This document shows, piece after piece, positions 1 to 9,786 of a stretch of DNA of 64,000 nt; position 1 is the stretch's first letter; each line of letters begins with the position of its first letter. This DNA is from Hordeum vulgare subsp. vulgare (taxonomy: Eukaryota; Streptophyta; Magnoliopsida; Poales; Poaceae). The notes under the pieces were generated by a model, which made no database searches, had not been told where the DNA came from, and saw only the letters and a program-made list of their open reading frames with translations. Where the stretch lies: the NCBI RefSeq assembly GCF_904849725.1, contig NC_058521.1:433956676-434020675 (forward strand), given 5' to 3'. The translations under genes and the position numbers were made by a program.

Positions 1-641
1 TCAAGGAATTCAATTATGATAGTTTCTCTTTGATTGAATGTATTTCCTTGATGCAATCCATGCTAAACTCTCCACATGCTTATAGCCAAAACAAGGCCTT
101 TACCGATCATATCGTCGATGCTATGATGAAATCTCTTGAAGAGAAACTCAAGTTGGAAGTTTCTATTCCTAGAAAACTTCATGATGAGTGGGAACGTACT
201 ATCAAAATCAAGATCAAAAACTACGAATGCAATGCTTTGTGTGATTTGGGTGCTAGTGTTTCTGCTATTCCAAAGTCTTTATGTGATGTTCTAGGCTTCA
301 ATCTGATTGATGAGTGCTCTCTTAATTTGCATCTTGCGGATTCTACTGTTAAGAAACCCATGGGAATGATCAATGATGTTCTTATTATTGCAAATAGGAA
401 CTATGTACCCGTGGATTTCATTGTGTTTGATATTGACTGCAATCCGACATGTCATGTCATTCTTGGTAGACCTTTCCTAAGGACTATTGGTGATGTCATC
501 AATATGAAGGAAGGGAATATTAGATTTCAATTTCCATTAAAGAAGGGCATAGAACATTTTCCTAGAAAGAAAATAAGATTGCCTTATCAATCCATGATGA
601 GGGCTACTTATGGTTTGAGCACCAAAGATGACGATACTTGA
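1..641 (+). CDS. Retropepsin region of A1 gag-protease polyprotein (5' partial)
   Basis: The frame is open from the window edge to a stop at 639-641. It encodes a plant gypsy aspartic protease: the catalytic motif reads [11 protein letters not shown] around 238-270, followed by the flap and ILGRPFL region near 460-480. In the element the protease would cut the gag polyprotein inside virus-like particles. The homologous part of A2 (61200-61774) shows the same order; A1 is the better preserved at the C-terminus, since A2 is frameshifted 25 residues before the end. No RT motif follows. It is an old transposon reading frame, not a host gene. Confidence 0.8.
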   Translation, partial: KEFNYDSFSLIECISLMQSMLNSPHAYSQNKAFTDHIVDAMMKSLEEKLKLEVSIPRKLHDEWERTIKIKIKNYECNALCDLGASVSAIPKSLCDVLGFNLIDECSLNLHLADSTVKKPMGMINDVLIIANRNYVPVDFIVFDIDCNPTCHVILGRPFLRTIGDVINMKEGNIRFQFPLKKGIEHFPRKKIRLPYQSMMRATYGLSTKDDDT

Positions 642-3414
642 TTCTATCGCCTTATGCCTAGCTAAGGGCATTAAACAATAACGCTTGTTGGGAGGCAACC
701 CAATGAATTTATCTTTGCCTTTTGCTTTCTATTTTGTTGTGTCCACACCATCATAATTCTGTTATGATTGTGTTTTTTTTGTTTGTGCCAAGTAAAACCT
801 TTATGATTAGTTATGGTGATGGTTGTTTCATCTTGCTGAAAAAGACAGAAACTTTGCGCTCACGAAATTATTTTTCATCACTATCCGGAAAGAGCTTTTG
901 AGTTTATTATTTTTTCTGCTGGTTGATATGCCAATTGCCCAAATTGTCGTAATTTTCAGAATTTTTGAGATAACAAAAGTATACTAAGTATACATATTGC
1001 TACAAACTGGTCTGTTTTTGACAGATTCTGTTTTTTTCTTGTGCTGATTGCTTATTTTGATGAAACTATGGATAGTATCGGGGGGTACTAGCCATGGAAA
1101 AGTGAGAATACAGTAATATAACACCAATATAAATAGAAATCAAGTTTGCTACAGTACCTAAAGAGCTGGTGGTTTGTTTTCTTATGGTAATGATATCACG
1201 AGTTTCTGTTTAAGTTTCGTGTTGTGAAGTTTTCAAGTTTTGGGTGATGTTCTCATGGACAATGGGATAAAGAGTGGAAAGAGCTCAAGCTTGGGGATGC
1301 CCAAGGCATCCCAAGCCAAATTCAAGGACACCAAAAAGCCTAAGCTTGGGGATGCCCCGGGAAGGCATCCCCTCTTTCATCTTCAATCCATCGGTAACGT
1401 TACTTGGAACTATATTTTTATTCACCACATGATATGTGTTTTGCTTGGAGCGTCGTATAATATAGGAGTCTGTTGTTTTTGTTGTGTCACAATCATCCTT
1501 GCTGCACACCTTTTTGAGAGAGACATGCACTCATTGTGAATTTGCTAGAATACTCATTGAGCTTCACTTATATCTTTTGAGTTAGGCAATTTAGCTCGCA
1601 TGTGCTTCACTTATATCTTTTGAGCTAGATAACTTTGCTCTAGTGCTTCACTTAGTTCTTTTTGGAGCACGGCGGTGTCATATTTTGGAGAAATAAGAAC
1701 TCTCGATCTTCACTTATATCTTTTTGAGAGTGCTCTCTTTGAGTAACTTGGTAGTTGGCTTGTGCTATGAAAGTAGTCCTAAAGATGATAGGCATCCAAA
1801 GAGGATATAATGAAACTTCCATATTCATGTGCATTGATTAGTAAATATAAGTTTGATTCCTCTCAATTAGTTTTGAGATTTGGATATGGTAATATTAGAG
1901 TTATGTTAGTAGGGTGTTGTGAATCTAGAAATACTTGTGTTGAAGTTAGTGATTCCCGTAACATGCACATATGGTGAACCGCTATGTTAGGAAGTCAAAG
2001 CATAATTGATTTATTGATTGTCATCCTTTGTGTCGCGGTCGGGTCGCGCGATGGTTAACACCTACCAACCCTTCCCCTAGGAGTATGCGTTTAGCAATTT
2101 GTTTCGATTACTAATAAAACTCTCACAATAAGTATATAAGTTCTTCATGACTAATGTGAGTCCACGGTATAGATGCACTTTCACCTTCCACCGTTGCTAG
2201 CCTCTCTAGTGCCGCGCAACTTTCCCCGGTGTACAAAACCACCATATGCCTTCCTCAAAACAGCCACCATACCTACCTATCATGGCCTTTTCATAGCCAT
2301 TCCGAGATATATTTCCATGCAACTCCCACCGTTCCGTCTCATGACTTGTGCCGTCACTTTCATATTGCCATTGCATGATCGTAAGATAGCTAGCGAGATG
2401 TTTCAACGTCATACGCTAAGCTAGATTGTTGCACATCCTGGTACACTACCGGAGGGATTTCCTATAGAGTCATCATTGCTCTAAGTATTGAGTTGTGAGT
2501 AGATAAAAGTGTGATGATCATCATTATTAGAGAATTGTCCCATGTGAGGAAAAATTAAAAGAGGCCAAAGACGCCCACCAAAAAAATAATAAAATAAAAA
2601 TGAAAGAGGCCAAAGAGCCCACACAAAAAAATGAGAGAAAAAGAGAGAAGGGACAATGCTACTATCTTTTTCCACACTTGTGCTTCATAATAGCACCATG
2701 TTCTTCATGATTGAGAGTCTCTTGTTTTGTAACCTCCTTATACTAGTGGGAATCTTCATTACATAACTTGGCTTGTACATTCCAATGATGGGCTTCCTGA
2801 AAATTGCCCTAGGTCTTCGTGAGCAAGCAAGTTGGGTGCACCCCCACTAGTTCTCCTTTTGAGCTTTCACACACTTATAGCTCTAAGTGCATCCGTTGCT
2901 TGGTAATCCCTACTCATTCACATTGATATCTATTGATGGGAATCTCCATAGCCCGTTGATACGCCGAGTCAATGTGACCATCTCCTCCTTTTTGCCAAAC
3001 AACCTCCACCATACTCTATTCAACCTATAGTGCTATATCCATGGCTCACGCTCATGTATTGCGTGAGAGTTGAAAAGGTTTGAGAAAGTAAGAGTGCGAA
3101 AACAATTACTTGGCCAATACCAGGGTTGTGCATGATTTAAATTCGTTGTGTGGGGATGACGGAGCATAGCCAGACTATATGATTTTGTAGGGATAACTTT
3201 CTCTGGCCTTGTTATTTCGAAAGTTCGTGATTACCTTGCTAGTTTGCTTGAAGTATTATTGTGTTCATGTCAATAGCAAACTATTTTTTTGAATCTTACG
3301 GATCTGAAGATTCATGCCACATGAAAGAAGTTACAAAGGACAAATATGTTCGGTAGCATTCCACATCAAAAATATAGTCTTTATCACTTCCCTACTCGAG
3401 GACGAGCATGAGTT
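642..3414 (+). other. A1 non-coding region between protease and 3' LTR
   Basis: About 2.8 kb without a convincing coding frame, collinear with 61775-64000 of A2. It holds two GC-rich hairpins (1287-1372), several copies of a phrase like CTTCACTTATATCTTTTGAG between 1556 and 1730, and A/T-rich tracts near 2570-2650. RT and integrase would be expected here in an autonomous gypsy element and are absent. Short ORFs in this stretch do not match between the two copies and are probably chance. Confidence 0.7.
1287..1372 (+). repeat. Twin GC hairpins carrying polypurine-tract-like sequence
   Basis: Two successive imperfect palindromes, each opening AAGCTTGGGGATGCC and closing GGCATCCC (1287-1314 and 1342-1372). 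The AAGCTTGGGGATGC half copies the element's true polypurine tract at 3415-3429. The same pair recurs in A2 at about 62488-62574, so it is a conserved feature of the family. Confidence 0.65.
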
Positions 3415-3429
3415 AAGCTTGGGGATGCT
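3415..3429 (+). promoter_or_regulatory. Polypurine tract of A1
   Basis: AAGCTTGGGGATGCT lies directly before the LTR start TGATACGTC. This is where the primer for plus-strand DNA synthesis is expected, and it fixes the 5' boundary of the 3' LTR and the plus orientation of the element. Confidence 0.75.
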
Positions 3430-3601
3430 TGATACGTCTCCAATGTATCTATAATTTTTGATGGTTCCATGCTATTATCTTGTCAAACTTTGGATGTTTT
3501 GTATGCATTTTATATGTTTTTTTGGGACTAACTTATTAACTCAGTGCCAAGTGCCAGTTCCTATTTTTTCCGTCTTTTTGACCTTTTTCAGAGTAGAATA
3601 T
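3430..3601 (+). repeat. A1 3' LTR, left fragment
   Basis: Begins TGATACGTCTCC and aligns with the first 170 bp of the A2 LTR at 49835. It breaks off at 3601, where element B starts, and resumes at 30335-30340. The last five bases (AATAT, 3597-3601) are the target duplication of B. Confidence 0.85.
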
Positions 3602-3861
3602 TGATGACCGACAAGTATAGGGGATCAATCGTAGTCCTTTCGATAAGTAAGAGTGTCGAACCCAACGAGGAGAAGAAGGCTCTGATAAACAGTTTTTAGC
3701 AAGGTAATAACTGCAAGCAGTGAAAGTAGCGGTAACAAGTGATGGTGTAGTGACGTGAAACATAGCAAGTGAAAAGTAACAAGTAACAAGTAGTAGCAAC
3801 GGTGCAGCAAAGTGCCCCAATCCCTTTTGTAGCAAGGGACAAGCGTGAACAAAGTCTTATA
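3602..3861 (-). repeat. B 3' LTR, outer fragment
   Basis: Aligns with the start of the other B LTR at 28804-29060. It stops at the insertion of C; the rest is at 20243-21515. The last five bases, TTATA (3857-3861), are C's left target duplication. Confidence 0.88.
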
Positions 3862-4347
3862 TGTCATGGGTATAAGTCTGACAGTAGATGTGTAGGGTAC
3901 GAAAGGATGGGCAGAGCCTTAGCTACGACGAGGTTGTATGAGTTCAGGCCCCTCGGCGGTGGAGGTAAAAGCCCTACGTCTCAGTGCTCTTGCGAGCTTA
4001 GTGTCGAGTGGAATATAGGATTACAGTAAATGCCAACCCCTGCACCAGTGGGGAAGGGCGGCTTATATAGAGTGTGCTGCCCTTCACAACGGCCCGGTGG
4101 ACAGGGGTGGAGTAGTGGCGAATAAATGCCTACGTTACAGGTAACGTATGCCTGGGAGGTTACGATGTACAGAGTGGAATTCAGTCGGTACGATAAATAT
4201 GCTCCGAATGCTCGTCATCGACTGGATGATGGGGGGTCCTTGGTTCAGTCGGAACTGTCTAAGGGCCTTGCCCTCTATGAAGGGTAGTCCTTGGGTAGGA
4301 CCTATAGGGCAGGCCTATGACCCTACCCTGGGACTATAACCCCATCA
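3862..4347 (-). repeat. C 3' LTR (486 bp)
   Basis: Matches the LTR at 19706-20237 but is 46 bp shorter: about 45 bp are missing after GTATGCCT near 4155, and a G run near 4233 has one base less. It ends CCCATCA at 4347. Confidence 0.88.
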
Positions 4348-4731
4348 TTAGTCCCCGAATGGATCAGGGTTGGAACGACGAAGTGGTGCCTGGAATACGG
4401 ATCCGACCGGTATGGATGTGACTTTGGCGTTGTTTGCCTCGATCCATTCTATCCTTTCGACCAGTAATCCGAGTGAATATACCAGTGAAACGAACCGTCA
4501 GGGACCGAATGCTTCCGCGGAATCTTTCGATGTGACCGGTCAAACTAACAGCGGCGGATTTTGTGGGATCTTCAAATTTCGGTTGCCGCGCGCTCAGCGG
4601 GGATGTCGACATCGTCCTCGAGTAGTTTCTGCAGCCTCGATTGCCGCGCCTTTATCTTCTCCACTAATATCGCAGCAGCCGGTCGGGGGATAAGATTTCG
4701 GGGCCACGTGTTAGTGACCCAGTCGGAACCT

Positions 4732-4739
4732 TATTTAAG
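4732..4739 (+). promoter_or_regulatory. Possible TATA box of the antisense gene in C
   Basis: TATTTAAG lies 125 bp before the first ATG (4864) of the plus-strand gene. The stretch 4348-4863 between LTR and gene has no other coding content. Placement and sequence suit a plant core promoter; this is inference only. Confidence 0.4.
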
Positions 4740-4863
4740 CCTCTCCGACGGGGGTTTCTTGTTGCGCTGCCCTTGTTACTCGCACTCGCCTCGCTTCTCC
4801 CGTAGCTCCCTGCGCGTTCCAAGCCTCCTCCCTCTCCTCCTCTGCGGATTTGCTGCCTTCACC

Positions 4864-7800
4864 ATGACGAAGGGGCAGACGAGCCAGCTCGAGTCGCAGA
4901 AGAAGAAGAAGAAGAAGGCGGCTCCTGCTCAGTAGCGATAGCGAGCACTACCGGCGGGTTGGATCCAGGGGGATTTCCTCCTCTCCTCGGTGACGGCGGA
5001 CGACCTGCTGGAGCTGGTGGAGCAAGGCATGATTGCCAACAAGTCATGGAGGCTGCTGGCGGAGGGCGAGACGGAGCCGGCACCGCAGGAGGGAGAGCGT
5101 GTCTTGCTTCTCAGCCACGTGTACAGGGGCTTCTCCTTGCCTCCCCACCCCTTCTTTAGAGGTATTATGAATCACTTCGGGGCGCAGCTCCATCATTTTC
5201 CTCCCAACGCGATAGCCCATCTCGCCGCATTCGTCACTCTGTGCGAGTGCTTTATTTGATGTCCCCCCCATTGGGGGCTCTTTAAGTACATCTTCTGCGC
5301 TAGGTCTCAGACTGTCAAAAAGCTTAGCCAGTTAGACGATAAAACCCATCTCCTCCAGCTCTGCGGGGGCTTAGGCTTCCAAAAGAAAACGAAGAGTAGC
5401 TACCCCCCTCTCCAGTTGTCCGAGTCAGTTAGGAACTGGCAGTCGACCTGGTTCTACTGCCAGGACATAGCTTGTCCGAATGCTGCGACTGGGTTCCCGG
5501 CCTTTAGCCTAGACCGTTCGGCTCCTCCCAGGCAACTTGCGCTCTCAAATTTGGAAAAGATCCAGATCCAGCCTCTGGTCGATGCGCTGATAGCCGTCGT
5601 CCGCAAGGGAGTCACCCGCACGGACTTGCTGGAGACCTTTCTGGGTCGGCGCATCCAGCCGCTGCAAGCCCGACACCACGCCATGTGGCACAATGTGGGG
5701 CCTGAGGATTCCACTCGGACTCACCCAGAGTGCGTGATCGGGGAGACGGTGAAAGCGTGGGTCCGCGGCATCATAGGCGCATGCGACAACCCCCAAGGAG
5801 CCCGGCGAGTGAGGCCCTTCCGCACCGACAACCCTCCTCCGAATGAGGTGAGCGCATCTTGTCGAGTGCTTTCAATCTTCTTAGATTTATCGCTCTTCTT
5901 GTGTCGCCGCTTGGTGTCTGACGTTGTCGACTGTATTTTGTGCAGGAGTGGACCAACTGGCATTCTCCCGTCTCGAACGGGAATCCTGGTGAGGAAGAGG
6001 AGGGCAGCCAGGAGGGCAGCGTGGATAGCGCCGAGTACGTCTCCGACATTGGGGAGACGGAGGAGGAGTCTGAAGAGGAGGAGGGGGAGGTTGGGGAGCA
6101 GAGCTCGCCACCTCCACCATCAGAGCCTCTAACTAAGCGCCGTCACAAACCCGCGGCTCCGCCGGCTCCTCCAGCAGCTCCGAGTGCTCCGCCTGCTTCT
6201 CCCGTGGCTCCGAGTGCTCCGCCAGCTCCTCCCGTGGCTCCGAGTGCTCGGAGCGTGAAGAGGACCAGGGACGCTGCTGCCGAGCCTACGGACCAACCGT
6301 CCAAGGTGGCCAAACCGAGTGGGTCCAAGCCTCGGAAAGCTTTGCCTCGACTGAGGATCGCTGTTCCAGTTGCCTCAGCGTAAGTGTCTTGTTCTCCCAT
6401 CTTCTTTCAATATTTGATTGAACTCGTGCTTATCGGACGAGTGGATTTTACTCGACAGAGTTGCCACCTCCGCCACCTCTCTGCCGCGCCAGGACGATGA
6501 TCCCATGGATACGGATAACGCTGCCACATCCCAGCAAGGTACGTTGTGACGACTCCGAGAGTTTGCATTATTGTTTCGCGAGTGCTGCCTTCAATCTTGC
6601 CCCTTTTCTGTAACCTCATGTTGTTCAGTTGGGCTTCCTTCGGAGGTGATTCATCTAGAGGAGGACGACCAAAGGGGATCAGGGCCAACTTTGGCGCCTG
6701 TCCTTGAGGTTGTTCCATCTGCTGCTGCTCCCACCATGGATGCGCCGCCGACCGAGACGATGCCGTCGAGTGAGGCGGTGCCCCTCGCGGCGGAAACGAC
6801 TGGAGCGGGACTTGGGATGCCCAAGGAGTCTTCTGTCGTGCCAGGTCCGTCGACCGTCCAGTACGACGCCCGACACCTCCCGGAAGACCAAGTGGGAGCC
6901 GCCAAGGAGGCCATGGTGCAGGTGGAGCTGATGGTGGGTGACGCCAAGGGAGCGTATGACTCCATCATGTCTTTGTACAAGAGAAGCTTGGAACTCTGGG
7001 ACGATATCCGAGTAAGTGCGCTAGTAAGTGTTTACTTTCCTCTTGTAACCCACTGGGATTTAAGTGATATACTCGGATACGGTAGTATTAGTTTGCAGTG
7101 GGTTCACTCCGAGTGAACCCAGTGGGTGTAGTCCTCGAGACTTCTGTCGAGTGCTTGCACCGGTAGTTGTCTTTATATGTATTTTCCGTTACCCAAGTGG
7201 ATCAGAGCTGATCTGCCCGAATGTTTCCACTGGGGGCACTCCGAGTGCATCCAGTGGATGTAGTCCCCGAGAGTAGTGTTACTCAGGTCGGGTAATAATA
7301 TTATCGTAGATTTGTCTGTTTGTCATGTAGCTCAATAGGGCCTGCCTGTTCGAGCTTCATGCCAGTGGGGTCACTCTTAGTGAACCCACTGGGTGTAGTC
7401 CCCGAGACCGCTGTCGAGTGCTTGCATCGGCAGGGGTCTGAAGAACTTTGAGCTTTGTTTGTTTTCCTTGTTGAATGTGTCTGAGCTTCCCTTTGCACTG
7501 ATTTGGCAGAAGACTTGCGAAATGGGATCCGCGTACGATACTCTGAAGGCTGAAAAGGTTCAACTTGCTGCGGAATTGCAGGCGGCTGTGAATGACTTGG
7601 CTGGTGTGAAGGGGGCTCTTGCCGACCGAGAGAAGTCTCTGGAGGAGTCCCGGGAGACCAACAAGGCATTGGTGGCCGAAATTGAGAAAATGGGCAAGCA
7701 AAGAACTGAACTGATGGGTCAGATGAAGTTGATGAACAGTCGGTGCATTTCGCAGGAGAAGTACGTCAGCGACTGGGCAAGGAAGATGATTGCACTTCTC

Positions 7801-8370
7801 GGTGGTAAGCTTTTTGCCGAGTGCTTCTTGGCTTTGGAGTTTATTCTGCGCTTACTTTCTGCTTGTCTTCTCTTGGCAGATTTTTGTCTGGACGCTGAGG
7901 CTGAAGCAGCCGACATTGAACGGTCGGTTGTTCCGAACGTTCCACTCGACGACGAAGCCAATCGGGACATGCTCCGAGCACATATTCGCCTTGGCAGAGT
8001 GGGACCTTTCATTGGCCGCCTGCGAGAAGTCATCGGCCGGATCGACAAGGAGCTGTGGCCCGAAGACGATTCCCGGCGGGAAATAGAAGGGTCGATGACT
8101 CGGCTGGAGGACGTCCCGAACAGAGTGCAGGCATGGAAGAAGTCTGCCGCTCGTTGTGGTGCGGACGTGGCGCTATCGCTAGTCCGAGTGCACTGCAAGG
8201 AAGCTCGCGAAGAAAAGCTGAAGGCATTGCAGGTCGCAAACACCAAGAAGCTTCGATTCGAAGATTTCATGGAGACCTTCCTCGAGACAGCCACTCGTAT
8301 CGCGGACGGGATCGACCTTGACACCTTTGTGGAGCCCGCCAGTCCCGGTGCCAGTGCTGATGACGCTTGA
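4864..8370 (+). pseudogene. Antisense six-exon gene of Tat element C ('putative gypsy type transposon' family), with three nonsense codons
   Basis: Reading codon frame and GT/AG borders together gives exons 4864-5847, 5946-6379, 6459-6538, 6629-7011, 7510-7804 and 7880-8370; the phases agree at all five junctions. Exon 1 encodes a domain containing HFPPNAIAHLAAFV and a PPHWGLFKY stretch, typical of the extra open reading frame lying opposite to pol in Tat elements (Pfam 'putative gypsy type transposon', from memory). Exon 2 is acidic, then Pro/Ala-rich from a short tandem repeat (6150-6250). Exons 5 and 6 are charged and probably coiled coil. In-frame stops at 4933, 4939 and 5257 break exon 1; the later exons are open. 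Its function in the element is unknown. Confidence 0.75.
7105..7436 (+). repeat. Diverged direct repeats inside intron 4 of the antisense gene
   Basis: Three copies of a phrase running CCGAGTGAACCCAGTGGG then TGTAGTCCCCGAGA, starting near 7107, 7229 and 7369; the first and third continue into GTCGAGTGCTTGCA. The CCGAGTG core also recurs in the 71-bp array at 8712-9635, suggesting a common origin. Confidence 0.55.
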
Positions 8371-8711
8371 AAAACTTTACCTCGGTATGCCGAGTGGTAT
8401 CTGTATCAAACTTGGGCCACTGCTGTTGGCCGTCACATTCGTGGTTCGGTGTGGATAAGCTTAATCCACACCGAGCCAACTATCATAGATCCAACTTTGA
8501 ATTCGAATCGAATATTTTGCTCTTCTTTCGCCAAGTTTATTTTCTGACACGATTTTGGCTCGTGGTTTTTGTTTGGCGTTTCTTGGTGAAGCCAATGGCA
8601 AACATGCGGAGGATGTAATTGTCAGTTGTCTTCACATCCACATGAGTCTCAATGAGGGTCTGCTAAGCCTCCGAGTGGATCTCGAAGATACACTCGAAGG
8701 AAGCTTTTTTA

Positions 8712-9635
8712 CTTAGGCGATTCTGGATCGCAGCTAAGTCTCCGAATGCGTCTTTTTAGTGCGCACTCGGAGCGAGTTTTGTACTTAGGCGATTCTGAAT
8801 CGCAGCTAAGTCCCCGAGTGCGGCTTTTGGTGCCCACTCGGAGCGAGTTTTGTACTTAGGCGATTCTGAATCGCAGCTAAGTCCCCGAGTGCGACTTTTA
8901 GGGCACACTCGGAGAGAGTTTTTTACTTAGGCGACTCCGGGTCATAGCGAAGTCCCCGAGTGCGGCTGTTAGCGCACACTCGGAGAGATTTTTTTACTTA
9001 GGCGACTCTAGGTCGCAGCTAAGTCCCCGAGTGCGGCTGTTAGCGCACACTCGGAGAGAGTTTTTTACTTAGGCGACTCTGGGTCACAGCTAAGTCCCCG
9101 AGTGCGGCTGTTAGCGCACACTCGGAGAGACTTTTTTACTTAGATGACACTGGGTCGCAGCTAAGTCCCCGAGTGCGACTTTTAGCGCACACTCGGAGAG
9201 AATTTTTTACTTAGGCGACTCTGGGTCGCAGCTAAGTCCCCGAGTGCGACTTTTAGCGCACACTCGGAGAGAGTTTGTACTTTGGCGATTCTGGATCGCA
9301 GCTAAGTCCCTGAGTGCGACTTTTAGTGCACACTCGGAGAGAGTTTTTTACTTAGGCGACTCCGGGTCGCAGCTAAGTCCCCGAGTGCGGCTGTTAGCGC
9401 ACACTCGGAGAGAGTTTGTACTTAGGCAATTCTGGATCGCAGCTAAGTCCCCGAGTGCGACTTTTAGTGCACACTCGGAGAGATTTTTTTATTTAGGCGA
9501 CTCTAGGTCGCAGCTAAGTCCCCGAATGCGACTTTTAGTGCACACTCGGAGAGAGTTTTTTACTTAGGCGACTCTGGGTCGCAGCTAAGTCCCCGAGTGC
9601 GGCTGTTAGCGCACACTCGGGGAGAATTTTTTAGA
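8712..9635. repeat. 71-bp tandem array, 13 units, each with a hairpin
   Basis: Units begin CTTAGGCGA at 8712, 8784, 8855, 8926, 8997, 9068, 9139, 9210, 9280, 9351, 9421, 9492 and 9563 (period 70-72). Each contains CCGAGTGCG, a 7-8 base loop and CGCACACTCGG, which can fold into a stem. The array lies between the 3' end of the antisense gene (8370) and the 3' end of pol (9787), which converge on it. The 340 bases before it (8371-8711) and 150 after show no gene. It may act as a two-way transcript end or insulator; that is conjecture. Confidence 0.85.
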
Positions 9636-9786
9636 CCGGAGTCTGCAAACGCGGAAGCATCTTGGACCTGCAAAAAATCAGTCTGCTTTGTATTACTTCA
9701 ATGATACTTGTTCTTTACATTGCCTCCGTCGGTGGTCACGTGTAGAAGCGCTTCAGGAGATCTCCGTTCCATGCTCGCGGCTCGTC

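Noticed and set aside
3536..3867. Minus-strand ORFs across the A1/B junction (also 28618-29054)
   Set aside because: They read through LTR sequence and recur only because the LTR is repeated; no domain is recognisable and one crosses an insertion boundary.
5721..8324. Several minus-strand ORFs inside the antisense gene of C, up to 201 codons
   Set aside because: They cross the introns of a gene whose six exon phases agree on the plus strand; codon content is Ser/Arg-rich and typical of reverse shadows.
8712..9635. Regular repeats with hairpins resembling a CRISPR array
   Set aside because: There are no unique spacers: the whole 71-bp unit repeats. It lies inside a plant retrotransposon and no cas genes are near.
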